NCBI RefSeq assembly: GCF_019565455.1
Contig: NZ_CP067377.1
Location: 3,476,004 to 3,540,003, forward strand
DNA length: 64,000 bases
Source: Flavobacterium oreochromis
GTDB taxonomy: Bacteria > Bacteroidota > Bacteroidia > Flavobacteriales > Flavobacteriaceae
Direction: 5' to 3'
Shown: in pieces, positions 8,455-17,671 of the stretch
Position numbering within the stretch: position 1 is the first letter of the stretch
Layout: the number at the start of each line of letters is the position of its first letter
Notes under the pieces: generated by a model
What the model saw: only the letters and a program-made list of their open reading frames with translations
Databases searched by the model: none
Told to the model about the DNA's origin: nothing
Position numbers and translations under genes: made by a program

Positions 8455-9444
8455 ATGAAAATAAAATTTTTAATCATTGCAACAGTAGTACTATTATCTT
8501 CTTGTTATAACGATAATGACGATACAATCTCAAAAAGTCAGGAATCCATTGAATCCATTGATTTTAAACAAAAAATGAGAGAATTTGTGATTGGTATTAG
8601 CCAATATTCTAAAACAATGAATCCTAACTTTTATGTAATTCCTCAAAATGGTATTGAACTAGTCTCTACAACAGGAGATCTTTCAGGATTTCCTCATTCT
8701 AACTATCTAGATGCTATTGATGCTAATGGACAAGAAGATCTATTCTATAGTTCAGAAAATGATAATCAAGCGACACCTAGTGATCGAACAGAATATTTAA
8801 AAAAATTACTTAATATTTCTAAAAATTCTGGAAACAAGATTTTAATTATTGATTTCTGCTCAACAAATACTGATATTTCTGATTCTTATTCACAAAATAA
8901 CAATAATAATTATACTTCTTTTGCTACAACTGAAATAGGTTTAAACTCTATCCCTCCTACTCCAATAAACCAAGAAAATGATTCAAACGTTGTTAATATA
9001 GATAATGCAAAAATTTTTTTATATATTATAAATCCTACACATTATAAATCTAAAAGTGAATTTATTGCAGCAGTTAATAAAACAAATTACGATTTAATTA
9101 TAATGGATTTATTTTTCAAAGGAATTCCCTTTACTGCTTCCGAAATTAATCAACTAAAAAACAAAGAAAATGGAGGCAAAAGACTTGTTATTTCATACAT
9201 GTCTATTGGAGAAGCAGAAAGCTACCGCTATTATTGGCAATCTAATTGGGCTCTTAATAAACCTAATTGGCTAGATGAAGAAAATCCTGAATGGAAAGGA
9301 AATTTCAAAGTAAAATATTGGGATCAAAATTGGCAAAATATAATTTACGGAAATAATAACTCTTATCTAAAAAAGATATTAGATGCTAATTTTGACGGAG
9401 TCTATTTAGACATGATTGATTCTTTTGATTACTATACAAAATAG
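8455..9444 (+). CDS. GH114/TM1410-type glycoside hydrolase lipoprotein, apparently permuted
   Basis: 329-residue lipoprotein: the signal peptide ends in the lipobox LLSSC with Cys17, then an acidic stretch (YNDNDD) like flavobacterial surface-export signals. It belongs to the family annotated as endo-alpha-1,4-polygalactosaminidase (GH114, TM1410-related, also found in PelA). Family motifs are present but in swapped order. MNPNFYVIPQNGIEL, AIDANGQEDLFYSSEND and KILIIDFC, normally C-terminal, come first (about 45-145). VISYMSIGEAESYRYYWQ, KVKYWDQNWQNIIYG and FDGVYLDMIDSFDYY, normally N-terminal, come last (about 243-328). This implies a circularly permuted TIM barrel. The substrate (a galactosamine-containing polymer) is inferred from the family. 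Confidence 0.85.
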   Translation: MKIKFLIIATVVLLSSCYNDNDDTISKSQESIESIDFKQKMREFVIGISQYSKTMNPNFYVIPQNGIELVSTTGDLSGFPHSNYLDAIDANGQEDLFYSSENDNQATPSDRTEYLKKLLNISKNSGNKILIIDFCSTNTDISDSYSQNNNNNYTSFATTEIGLNSIPPTPINQENDSNVVNIDNAKIFLYIINPTHYKSKSEFIAAVNKTNYDLIIMDLFFKGIPFTASEINQLKNKENGGKRLVISYMSIGEAESYRYYWQSNWALNKPNWLDEENPEWKGNFKVKYWDQNWQNIIYGNNNSYLKKILDANFDGVYLDMIDSFDYYTK

Positions 9445-9501
9445 TAAGCTTCTTCCCCTTAGAACATAAAACTTTATTAATAATTTTTTAAAACAATAAA
9501 A

Positions 9502-9828
9502 ATGATACGTATCCTTTTATCAACTTTTACACTTATACTAATATCTTGCAATACGATGAAAAAAGATGAGAAAATCATCTACATAGGTCCCGAAACAAAA
9601 CCTTGTCATGCTGGTATGATGGAAACTCAATGTTTACAAGTAAAATGGACAAAAAATCAGAAGGAATGGGAACATTTTTATGATAGTATTAAAGGTTTTA
9701 AATTCGAACGAGGTAACGAATATGAGTTAATCATTAAAGAAGAAAAGATAAAAAATGCACCAGCTGATGGAGCTAATGTAAAATATTCTTTGGTAAAAGA
9801 AATAAACAAAAGAAGAGCTTCTAATTAA
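9502..9828 (+). CDS. DUF4377 domain lipoprotein
   Basis: 108-residue lipoprotein; the lipobox LILISC gives Cys16. The mature part is a single DUF4377 domain: IYIGPETKPCHAGMMETQCLQVK, then GFKFERGNEYELIIKEEKI and the signature PADGANVKYSLV. Two cysteines in the domain (CHAGMMETQC) probably form a disulfide, suiting the periplasm or cell surface. DUF4377 domains often accompany META/HslJ-type domains in stress-related lipoproteins, but their function is unknown. It lies 57 bases after the GH114 lipoprotein on the same strand and may be co-transcribed. Confidence 0.85.
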   Translation: MIRILLSTFTLILISCNTMKKDEKIIYIGPETKPCHAGMMETQCLQVKWTKNQKEWEHFYDSIKGFKFERGNEYELIIKEEKIKNAPADGANVKYSLVKEINKRRASN

Positions 9829-9975
9829 TTTTTAATTACTCATCTAATAAAGATTTTACTTAAAATTTATTTAGCAACTGATAATTAAAATATTAAGTAA
9901 TTTGGCCATTTAATTTTTCTAAAAAGCTCTTCTTTATAAAATTTTTAGCTTAATAAAGAGTAATTTTTTTAACAA

Positions 9976-10053
9976 TGTGAGTTTGATTAAAACCTTTGTC
10001 TTTTCCTTCTATTAGTAAAAAATTGTACCAATAGTTATTAAGTCAAACTCACA
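9976..10053. repeat. Long-armed inverted repeat upstream of a secreted-protein gene
   Basis: TGTGAGTTTGATTAA (9976-9990) is repeated inverted, with one inserted base, as TTAAGTCAAACTCACA (10038-10053), leaving a 47-base loop. No T run follows, so a plain terminator is unlikely. It could be a regulator site pair, an RNA structure in the leader of the gene at 10112, or the remnant ends of a small mobile element. Confidence 0.5.
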
Positions 10054-10111
10054 TTAAAGATATTTCCAAAAGTTTTACTCATTTTAATTTAATACAAAAC
10101 TCTAGCTAATA

Positions 10112-10495
10112 ATGAAACTACGACAATATCAAATAAACTTTTTTTTCTTAATGACAGCTATTTTTTCTTTTTCACAAACAAAAAACATCAAAAATCAGCT
10201 GAATAGCGAAACCGTTATTCAATTAGTAAAAGAAAAAGGTCTTTTACTCATCCCTAACGGATTAAAAGAAAAAGAAATTAAAACAACTCCTTCTCTAGCT
10301 CCTCAAGTAACTTTTAATCCTAAAAAATCTACTTGGACTGTTGTTTCTTCAAATTACACCACTACACAAGAAGGAGATTGCAAAAAAACTAACGGTTGTA
10401 CTGTTCTTATTTCACAAACAGTTGTAATATCAGGAATAACTAAAAAAATAATTAGTAGTCATAAATCTAAAAAATTATACCCTAACTATGAGTAA
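10112..10495 (+). CDS. Secreted protein of unknown function
   Basis: 127 residues with a signal peptide (hydrophobic FFFLMTAIFSFSQ, about residues 10-22). The mature protein has a short helix-like region (NSETVIQLVKEKGLLL) followed by a strand-rich part (PQVTFNPKKSTWTVVSSNYT) and a Cys pair eight apart, DCKKTNGC, which may form a disulfide. The layout vaguely recalls PepSY-like domains (helix, then a strand ending W-x-V), but I do not recognise a family. It is preceded by a long-armed inverted repeat and followed by a weak hairpin. Confidence 0.65.
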   Translation: MKLRQYQINFFFLMTAIFSFSQTKNIKNQLNSETVIQLVKEKGLLLIPNGLKEKEIKTTPSLAPQVTFNPKKSTWTVVSSNYTTTQEGDCKKTNGCTVLISQTVVISGITKKIISSHKSKKLYPNYE

Positions 10496-10544
10496 ATCAA
10501 AAAAATTAATCTCTTAATTTATTAAAAAATATAAAACAATAAAA

Positions 10545-10570
10545 TTTAGTAAACAGTTTTTACTAAACTT
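10545..10570. terminator. Weak hairpin between convergent genes
   Basis: TTTAGTAAA (10545-10553) pairs with TTTACTAAA (10559-10567) around a five-base loop, in the gap between a rightward gene ending at 10495 and a leftward gene ending at 10647. The stem is A/T only, so it would be a weak terminator at best. Confidence 0.4.
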
Positions 10571-10646
10571 TATCATTAATTTCTTCTCTTCTAACCCAAA
10601 CTTATAGTTTTAGTTTATAATCTTTTGATTTTAACAGTTGTTTTCA

Positions 10647-11387
10647 TTACACTTTCTTTACAATATGAATACCTCCAACACTATACGCAATATGAATGGG
10701 AATTGGTTTTCCTTTTAAATAGAAATTTCCATTTTGAAAAGGAGTTATTCTTTCATCTATCAAGAAAAAATATTCATCTCTATTTGTTAATATATCCATA
10801 TTACTTAATGTTAATTCAACTTGTTCTATATAATCAACTAAACCTAGATCGTTCAATTCGGGAACTGTCATATTTTCTCCATTTAATACACAAACATGCT
10901 TCTCTCCAAGTCCTGGCATTCCAAACCAAGGAATTGCCTGTCCTACCTTCAAAGAAATATTAGAGGTATCGCTACCAAAAAGGAAGTATTTAGTTTGAAA
11001 ATCTTGAAAATATGGAGGAAGTGACTTTTTTGGAAATGGTTCTTCTGCTTTCCAAAAAAACATTACTTTATTTTGCCATTCTGGGTCATTTCTGTTTGTA
11101 CATATCAAATCTGTTGTCCAATAATGCATGTAGAGTTGTCCGGTTCTACACAAAAGACTTGATTGCTCTATCTTATCTTTTAATTCGTTATCCAAAGGTC
11201 TAACAACTTTAAATCCAACAGTATCGTCATTATCTATTGCTATATATGTATTATCCTTTTGACATTCAACAGTATTTTTACTCTGTTTCAAACTATCTGA
11301 TTTCATTATCATTCTAAGCATTTTATTAAATAATCTCATCTCAATTTTTAGTTTACTAATAATATAGATTGAAAAACTATTTGCCAA
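10647..11387 (-). CDS. Hypothetical protein with possible TNT-like C-terminal region
   Basis: Up to 246 residues; the ATG at 11339 (MRLFNKMLRMIM) would give 230 and is an equally good start. No clear signal peptide or membrane helix. The segment GQAIPWFGMPGLGEKHVCV followed by TVPELNDLGLVDYIEQ resembles the end of tuberculosis-necrotizing-toxin (TNT) domains, which read P-W-F-x-Q-P-G-G-G-x-Q with a following VxxLxxxGxLxEV. The Gln residues of active TNT NAD glycohydrolases are not in the expected places, so either it is a distant or inactive relative or the likeness is chance. No immunity partner is obvious. It stands alone between two AT-rich gaps. Confidence 0.6.
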   Translation of the reverse strand: MANSFSIYIISKLKIEMRLFNKMLRMIMKSDSLKQSKNTVECQKDNTYIAIDNDDTVGFKVVRPLDNELKDKIEQSSLLCRTGQLYMHYWTTDLICTNRNDPEWQNKVMFFWKAEEPFPKKSLPPYFQDFQTKYFLFGSDTSNISLKVGQAIPWFGMPGLGEKHVCVLNGENMTVPELNDLGLVDYIEQVELTLSNMDILTNRDEYFFLIDERITPFQNGNFYLKGKPIPIHIAYSVGGIHIVKKV

Positions 11388-11674
11388 ATTACGTAAATAT
11401 AAATTGAAAATATAATTAAAAGAAAAATTAATACAACTCTAATACAAATATGTTCTCTTTTTATTTTCACGTAATTTTTGGTAGAATAATATTTATTATA
11501 AACTTACCTCCGTTTCATTTAAAAAGTAATCAGTATAAAATTTAAAAAATAAAATATTTTACTACTATTTTAGAAACTTTATTAATAAAAAAACTTTTAC
11601 CGAATAGTGATAAGTGTTTATTATCTTAGATTAACTTAATTATAGTTTATTACCTATACGTTTTAGTTTAGAAA

Positions 11675-12331
11675 CTATTTGTTTCCTTTTTCATAATCAG
11701 CAATAAATTGTGCAATTCCTATATCTGTTAAAGGATGTTTTAACAAACCTGTAATAGCTGACAAAGGACCTGTCATAACATCAGCACCTATCTTTGCGCA
11801 ATTTACTACGTGCATCGTGTGGCGTACAGAGGCTGCTAAAATTTGTGTTTCAAACACATAGTTATCATAAATATCGCGAATTTCTGATATTAAATTCAAA
11901 CCGTCTGTAGATACATCATCTAAACGACCTAAGAAAGGGGATACATAAGTAGCTCCTGCCTTAGCAGCTAATAGTGCTTGACCTGCTGAAAATACCAAAG
12001 TTACATTAGTTCTTATTCCTCTATCAGAGAAATACTTACAGGCTTTAATTCCTTCTTTAGTCATTGGTAGCTTCACAACAATCTGCTCATGTAATTCTGC
12101 CAACTCCTCACCTTCTTTAATCATACCTTCTAAATCCAAGGCATTCACTTCTGCACTTACATCTCCTTCTACTATATTACAGATGTCTACATAATGCTTT
12201 AAAATATTGTTTTTTCCTGTAATACCTTCTTTTGCCATCAAGGAAGGATTAGTGGTCACTCCATCTAAAATTCCTAATGCTTGCGCTTCTCTAATTTGAT
12301 CTAAATTGGCTGTGTCAATAAAAAACTTCAT
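11675..12331 (-). CDS. tal: Transaldolase, TalC/fructose-6-phosphate aldolase-like
   Basis: 218-residue class I aldolase of the short transaldolase subfamily, an (alpha/beta)8 barrel acting in the pentose phosphate pathway. The Schiff-base lysine is Lys87 in [11 protein letters not shown]. Other landmarks are [14 protein letters not shown] at the start, [38 protein letters not shown], and the C-terminal [20 protein letters not shown]. The length (about 215) is normal. It is encoded alone, with a 109-base gap from the upstream SDR gene. Family is certain; whether it acts as transaldolase or F6P aldolase cannot be read by eye. Confidence 0.93.
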   Translation of the reverse strand: MKFFIDTANLDQIREAQALGILDGVTTNPSLMAKEGITGKNNILKHYVDICNIVEGDVSAEVNALDLEGMIKEGEELAELHEQIVVKLPMTKEGIKACKYFSDRGIRTNVTLVFSAGQALLAAKAGATYVSPFLGRLDDVSTDGLNLISEIRDIYDNYVFETQILAASVRHTMHVVNCAKIGADVMTGPLSAITGLLKHPLTDIGIAQFIADYEKGNK

Positions 12332-12440
12332 CTTCTTTCTAAATATTAAATTTATAGTCGTGTTTCAGGCAAAATTACGAATTCAATTTCAAAAAGCAAT
12401 TTCAAAATTATAGTTAAAATCCTTTTTAAAATTAAAATGA

Positions 12441-13247
12441 TTAAAGTCTATAATGATTCATTAACATTTTTTCATACATCGTATCGGGTAAAATTCTTTT
12501 TAGAAAGATTGAAAATTTTTGCATAAATGCTCCTACTTTATAATGTACTTTAGGTTTAGATGTATTAATAATTTTCAAAACTGCTTTTGCCATTTCTATC
12601 GGATCATTCCCACTATCTACATGAGCATTCATTTCTTTTAAAGCATTCCCATATACTTTCGCATAAGCTGAATCTTTCGTAACTGGCGCATGATAACGTC
12701 CTGCAGCTATATTAGTAGCAAAATCACCTGGTGCTATATTAGTCATCTCAATGCCAAACTGTTTAGTTTCCATACGTAAAGCTTCTGTAACAAGTTCTAA
12801 AGCTCCTTTAGATGCAGAATAAATTCCTCTGTAAGGTAATCCCATATACCCTGCTATTGAAGTAATATTTATAATCAAGCCTGCTTTTTGAGAACGCATT
12901 TGAGGTAATACAGCTTTAATTACTTCAATAGGTCCAAAAAAATTTGTTTCAAAATGAGCACGCATTTCATCTGTAGGAATTTCCTCTATAGGCCCTGTTA
13001 TCCCTATACCAGCATTATTAATAACCACATCTATTCTACCTGATTTAGCAATAATAATGGCTACAGCCTTACGTATCGTATCAGAATTTCTAACATCTAA
13101 AGCTACTAATTCAATTTTAGAATCTTGTATTTTCTCAGGATTTCTACTCGTTCCGTATACAATATGTCCTTCTGATTGCAAAAATTCACCTATAGCTTTT
13201 CCTATTCCTGAAGAGCCTCCTGTTATCAGTATTACTTTTTTATTCAT
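12441..13247 (-). CDS. Short-chain dehydrogenase/reductase (SDR)
   Basis: 268-residue classical SDR. The Rossmann dinucleotide motif TGGSSGIG is at residues 9-16, NNAG at 77-80, and the catalytic Ser130, Tyr143 and Lys147 (YSASK) are all present. The start at 13247 (MNKKVILITGG) is preferred to one five codons upstream because SDRs begin just before the first strand. The C-terminal region (PKVHYKVGAFMQKFSIFLKR) fits SDRs acting on lipid-like or steroid-like alcohols, but the substrate is unknown. It is 27 bases downstream of the dipeptide epimerase gene and probably in the same transcript. Confidence 0.92.
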   Translation of the reverse strand: MNKKVILITGGSSGIGKAIGEFLQSEGHIVYGTSRNPEKIQDSKIELVALDVRNSDTIRKAVAIIIAKSGRIDVVINNAGIGITGPIEEIPTDEMRAHFETNFFGPIEVIKAVLPQMRSQKAGLIINITSIAGYMGLPYRGIYSASKGALELVTEALRMETKQFGIEMTNIAPGDFATNIAAGRYHAPVTKDSAYAKVYGNALKEMNAHVDSGNDPIEMAKAVLKIINTSKPKVHYKVGAFMQKFSIFLKRILPDTMYEKMLMNHYRL

Positions 13248-13274
13248 TTTATTATCTATCAAAGTATTGATTTA

Positions 13275-14266
13275 TTATCTAATTGAAATCCCTAAACCAG
13301 GCGATTCATTCAATATTATTTTTCCTTCTATTACCTTAGTACCATATGCTATATCTGAAGCTAATAAATTTGCCCCATCTAGATCAGCATAATCTACTAA
13401 AGGAGCTAATACAGCACCTGCAGAAATACCTATGGTTGATTCAGTCATACATCCTATCATAATTTTATAACCTAATTTTCTAGCTTCCTGAATAATAGTT
13501 AGAGCAGGTGTTAAACCACCACATTTTACTAATTTTACATTAATACTACCATAACAACCAACTAACTGCTCTAATTGAGTAGCATTTTGAAAATCTTCAT
13601 CTGCCATCCAATTTGCATAATTTTCTTTATTTAGGCTCATATATTTGCCCACTGGCATTGGTTGTTCTAGATAAGTAAATTTAGAAACAAAATCTTGAGA
13701 TTCTAACCATTTACAATCTACAACTGTAAAACTAGCATTAGAATCAATCGCTATTTCTTGTTGCATTTCAGAAAAAAGATAAAGTGCTTCTTTTTGCATA
13801 CCTTTACATTTTACCTTGAATCTAGTCCATGAAGAAGCTTCTATCTTTGCTTGTTGTTTTTGCAAAGTATCAATACTAATAGTAATAGAAGATTCAGGAA
13901 TTCTACTAACGTTTATATTAGTAAGTTCAAAAAAATGCTTTTTTTCAAGTTTTCCAAATAAGTCCCAATAAGCACAATCTAAAGCAGAACGAACAAAAGT
14001 AGAAAGTGAACTTTTAGCAAGTAACTGATAAAATTCAAATGGATGAACTATACTTTGTGATTCAATAAGATCTTTAATAACTTTAAGCTCAGCAATTAAC
14101 TGGTCTATTTTTATATTATAATAATCTATTTCAGTACATTCTCCATAGCCCTTAATTCCTTCTTTTTAAGAATTACAATTAAAGCATTTCGAGAAGAATA
14201 ATTTCCATATGCTATAGAAAAAGTTTCTTTTAACGGTAATTGCACTTTTTGCCAAGTTAGTTGCAT
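13275..14266 (-). CDS. Dipeptide epimerase (enolase superfamily, L-Ala-D/L-Glu type), frameshifted
   Basis: 330-residue enzyme when one missing A is restored in an A5 run (plus-strand T5 at 14163-14167); the frames then join as LIVILKKEGIKGYGECTEID. The start is the ATG at 14266 (MQLTWQKVQLPLKETFSIAYG). Enolase-superfamily signatures are intact: the KxK catalytic lysine (RFKVKCKG), metal ligands in AIDSN, LEQPM and MADED, and the second catalytic lysine in NVKLVKCGG. Such enzymes epimerise L-Ala-D-Glu from peptidoglycan turnover to L-Ala-L-Glu. It heads a transcript with the SDR gene. Most likely a functional gene with a sequencing error. Confidence 0.88.
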
Positions 14267-14286
14267 GAAGTAAATTTTTGTCTAAA

Positions 14287-14312
14287 ATAAAAAATCCCGA
14301 ATAAATCGGGAT
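14287..14312 (-). terminator. Terminator downstream of SRP RNA
   Basis: ATCCCGA (14294-14300) pairs with TCGGGAT (14306-14312). On the minus strand the stem is followed by six T. It lies between the SRP RNA gene and the epimerase start, so it probably ends the RNA transcript and insulates the epimerase gene. Confidence 0.7.
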
Positions 14313-14342
14313 CATATAGTTGTAAACATTTTTTCGTCAAAA

Positions 14343-14437
14343 AGGCAAGCGACCTACATCGCACCGCTACAACCGCTTACCTTTGCTGCGTTCCCACCCT
14401 GGAGGAGTTTGCAGGAGCTGGTCGTGTAGGACTTGCC
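14343..14437 (-). ncRNA. ffs: Signal recognition particle RNA (4.5S-type, small bacterial SRP RNA)
   Basis: Read leftward, the RNA starts GGCAAGTCCTACACGACC and ends with the complementary GGTCGCTTGCC, closing a long hairpin of about 95 nt. Near the tip is the conserved SRP domain IV asymmetric loop sequence (CCAGGGTGGGAACGCAGCAAAGGTAAG, split here over about 14379-14405), where Ffh binds. The 3' end runs directly into a T5 run. SRP RNA with Ffh targets inner-membrane proteins to the translocon. A short reading frame on the same strand across it is fortuitous. Confidence 0.93.
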
Positions 14438-14527
14438 GGTGCAAATATACAACCTTTTTATATTTTTGCAAGTACTTTTGAGAAACAAAATACGTTTTGT
14501 ATATTGTCATTGAAAAAAAAACGAAAA

Positions 14528-15594
14528 ATGAAAAAACATAACCTACTAACAATCATATCATTACTAACAATAAGTATAAGTTGCGGAGGTGATAAAAAAA
14601 ATTTATTTTCTATAGATGAGACCCAATTTAAGGCTCTTTATCACTCAGGAGAGGAAATTTCTGTTGCAATAACAAATAAAAATGAAAAGAATATTGACTC
14701 TATTTCCTTTTTAATAACGAGAAAAGAATTGGATCAGTCAAGGGAAATAAAACTTTTAAATACGTATTAAGTAGCTCTAAACTGGGATATCAAAACCTGA
14801 AAGCTATTGTGTATTATGAAGGCGATACTCAAGAATTAACATCAAGAGTTGAATTAGTGTCAAAAGAAGAACCAAAACTTTTAAAATATCAACTAGTGGC
14901 TACCTATCCTCATGATTTAAAAGCTTACACGCAAGGTTTAGAATTCTACCAAGGATTTTTATATGAGGGAACAGGTAATGGTTCAGGCGTTTCTACTGGT
15001 GAAAAAGGAATTTCTAGCCTTAGAAAAACAGACTATAAGACAGGTAAAGTAATTGAAAAAATAGAATTACCTGAAGCCATTTTTGGGGAAGGTATTACTT
15101 TTCTAAATAATAAAATTTACCAATTAACATGGTTAAATAATGAAGGATATGTATATGATGCCAAAACACTAAAAAAAGAAAAAACCTTTAAATATTTCAA
15201 AAAAATGGAAGGTTGGGGTTTAACTACAGATGGTAAAAATCTTTTTATGACTGATAGCTCTGAAAGAATTAGTATTATAAACCCTGAATCTTTTAAAGAA
15301 ATAGATCATATTAATGTTTATACTAATAGCACAAAGGTACCTGCTATTAATGAATTAGAATGGGTAAATGGAAAGATTTATGCTAATATCTATCAAAAAG
15401 ATGCTATCGTAATCATTAATCCTAATTCAGGTGCTGTTGAATCTGTAATAGATTTAAGTGAATTAAAAATGAAAGTAACACAACATCCCGATTTAGACGT
15501 TTTAAATGGTATAGCTTATAATCCTATAACTAAAACATTATTTGTAACGGGTAAAAATTGGGATAAAATGTTTGAAATAAAAATTTCCGAATAA
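14528..15594 (+). CDS. Glutaminyl-peptide cyclotransferase lipoprotein, frameshifted
   Basis: About 355 residues after restoring one missing A in the A4 run at 14749-14752. The N-terminus is a lipoprotein signal (LLTISISCGG). A strand-rich linker of about 100 residues precedes a five-bladed beta-propeller of the glutamine cyclotransferase family (Glu_cyclase_2): AYTQGLEFYQGFLYEGTG, IFGEGITFLNNKIYQLTW, ELEWVNGKIYANIY and DVLNGIAYNP are blade motifs. The enzyme converts N-terminal Gln to pyroglutamate on exported proteins. I use the ATG at 14528 (MKKHNLL), where the signal peptide begins. A hairpin at 15666 closes the gene. Confidence 0.88.
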
Positions 15595-15665
15595 CTTTGT
15601 TCGAATTTTAAACATTCTTAGCTTTTTATAAAATAGCTGATTTTTTTAAAAACTTATTGATTCTG

Positions 15666-15722
15666 TAATAAAAGGAGAAATCATATCTAGATATTCTTTA
15701 GTTTTTTTCTCCTTTTATTAAA
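15666..15722. terminator. Terminator between convergent genes
   Basis: A perfect 15-bp stem, TAATAAAAGGAGAAA (15666-15680) with TTTCTCCTTTTATTA (15706-15720), lies between the glutaminyl cyclase gene and the leftward RluA-type gene. No long T run follows on either side. Confidence 0.6.
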
Positions 15723-15848
15723 ATAACAACTCTTATTCTTTTTCATACTCATCATTTTGTAATTATATCAGAAGACTAGACTTAGCAAACTTGATTTATT
15801 TTATAAATACATATAAGAAAAATGAATAATTAAGATTTAAAGTCTTCA

Positions 15849-17510
15849 TTAAAAATCTGCTTTTACTTCTACCGTTAATTCTTGATGAGTCACAGGATGA
15901 AAAAAGGTAATTGATTTAGCATGTAAATGCAGACGATTTGCTTTTGTTCCATATAAATCATCTCCTGTAATTGCTGCATTTAAGCCTAAAAAATGAGAAG
16001 CATGCACTCTTAACTGATGTGTGCGCCCTGTTATGGGATAAAAATGAACTCTAGTTTTATTATTTTCCACTGAAATTTTCTCCCAAATTGTCTGAGCTGT
16101 TTTCCCATATTCATTACATACCATTTGTCTAGGACGATCTTCTAAATCTACTCGTAATGGTAAATCAATAAATCCACTATCATTATTAAGTACACCATCT
16201 AACATTGCTTCATAACATTTTTTCACGGTACGTTTAATAAATTGACTTTGTAATGCAACGTAGATTTCTTCTGATTTAGCAATTAACATAATTCCTGAAG
16301 TTGACATATCGAGACGATGAACTACTAAAGGACCTGTAGCTTGTGGATATTTCGCTTTAATTCGTTCATATACTGAATCTGAAACTAATTTACCTGGTAC
16401 TGATAAGAATTCTGCTGGTTTATTAATTACTAATATAGAGTCATCTTCAAATATGATTTCTATTTCTTTCCCATGGGCTGGATTGTTATAAAAAGGATTT
16501 TCATCCATTTCAATCCCTTGCAACATATGTCCTAATAATATGGGTTCACATTTTCCTTTACAAGCTGGATAAAACTGTTTATGTTTACGAACTTCGCTTT
16601 TAGGTGATTGTCCCCACCAAAACTCCGCCATACATAAAGGTTTAAAATTATTTTTAAAAGCATAATGTAACAATTTAGGTGCTGCACACTCGCCTGCACC
16701 TGCTGGAGGGTTATCATTAAATATTTCTCCTATACTTTTAGTTTCTCTAAATTGATTTAAAAATGAATATTCTGCAAATAATCGTTGCTGTGTTTGAGCT
16801 GATAATTTTTTTCTTTGATCCTTTAATCTTAGAATTTGCTCTTCAAAAAATTGAACTTTTTGCTGTGCTTCTATTTTTTTAAAATTCCAATATTTAGTCA
16901 TTTTCTTCAATAAAATAGCTTCATTTTTACTCTGCTCATTTAATTCTTTAAAGTACGTTTGTTGCTCTTGTTCATTCATTGTAAGCAAGGCTTGATTTCG
17001 TAAATTTTCCCTACTTTTTTTCTGTTCTTTTATATAACCTTTTTGTGTTTGAATATCTTTTTGAGCTTCTCTATTTACTTGTTCAAAAAAAGATATTGAT
17101 TCTAAATAATCAATATGATTCTCTGCTAAATAAATTTGTTCATTTAATTGATTAATTTTTGCTTCTTCTTCTTTATAAAAACTTGCAGAATCTAACATAT
17201 CATATACTGTAGGGACAAAATAATTATGCTGATTTTGCTCTGCTAATTTTCCTGAAAAAGCCCATAAATATCCTATTTTACCATCTAAATTTTGGCAAAC
17301 TAAAACCCCAAACATTTTTCCAATAACAAGTCCTTCTTGATCTTTTTGTAAACCAAAATTATGTTGAAAATCTTCTTGATTTTCTAAATATGATTGCAAC
17401 TCTTGACTTGCAATTATACTTAACTCATGAGGTTCATAATAAAATGGAAATGTAAATTTATTAGGTAATTTAATACTTGAAATATTACTCTTAAAAGATT
17501 GAAAAAACAT
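15849..17510 (-). CDS. RluA-family RNA pseudouridine synthase with coiled-coil insert
   Basis: About 553 residues. The C-terminal third is the RluA catalytic domain, with the active-site aspartate in VVHRLDMSTSG and the later GRTHQLRVHASHFLG. The middle (about 130-260) is a long Gln/Lys/Glu-rich coiled coil (YLAENHIDYLESISFFEQVN ... RLKDQRKKLSAQ). Between them is GECAAPKLLHYAF with MAEFWWGQSPKSEVRKHKQFYPACKGKC, a conserved Cys-containing region of this long subfamily. It modifies uridine in rRNA or tRNA; the exact site is unknown. The start at 17510 (MFFQSF) is chosen because an exact -7 promoter box lies at 17527-17534, which rules out longer versions. Confidence 0.85.
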   Translation of the reverse strand: MFFQSFKSNISSIKLPNKFTFPFYYEPHELSIIASQELQSYLENQEDFQHNFGLQKDQEGLVIGKMFGVLVCQNLDGKIGYLWAFSGKLAEQNQHNYFVPTVYDMLDSASFYKEEEAKINQLNEQIYLAENHIDYLESISFFEQVNREAQKDIQTQKGYIKEQKKSRENLRNQALLTMNEQEQQTYFKELNEQSKNEAILLKKMTKYWNFKKIEAQQKVQFFEEQILRLKDQRKKLSAQTQQRLFAEYSFLNQFRETKSIGEIFNDNPPAGAGECAAPKLLHYAFKNNFKPLCMAEFWWGQSPKSEVRKHKQFYPACKGKCEPILLGHMLQGIEMDENPFYNNPAHGKEIEIIFEDDSILVINKPAEFLSVPGKLVSDSVYERIKAKYPQATGPLVVHRLDMSTSGIMLIAKSEEIYVALQSQFIKRTVKKCYEAMLDGVLNNDSGFIDLPLRVDLEDRPRQMVCNEYGKTAQTIWEKISVENNKTRVHFYPITGRTHQLRVHASHFLGLNAAITGDDLYGTKANRLHLHAKSITFFHPVTHQELTVEVKADF

Positions 17511-17526
17511 TGAATTTTGCATTGCG

Positions 17527-17534
17527 CAAAGATA
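17527..17534 (-). promoter_or_regulatory. -7 promoter box that decides the start of the RluA-type gene
   Basis: On the minus strand TATCTTTG is an exact TAnnTTTG match. Transcription should begin about six bases on, near 17521. In-frame start codons at 17576 and 17549 are therefore excluded, one at 17522 is doubtful, and the ATG at 17510 is favoured. Confidence 0.7.
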
Positions 17535-17671
17535 GAATAAAGGATTCATAAAATTACAATTACAAAGTAGTTTCAAAATGTGTTAAAGTATAAACATTAA
17601 AACTATTTATATAGTAGATTTGGAATTCTATTTTTATAATTCTACTTTTGATTTACTTGAAAAAATAACTT

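Noticed and set aside
10625..10963. Rightward 112-codon frame
   Set aside because: Antisense to the leftward hypothetical gene at 10647, which has the better protein composition.
14367..14552. Leftward 61-codon frame
   Set aside because: It covers the SRP RNA gene, which accounts for the sequence fully.
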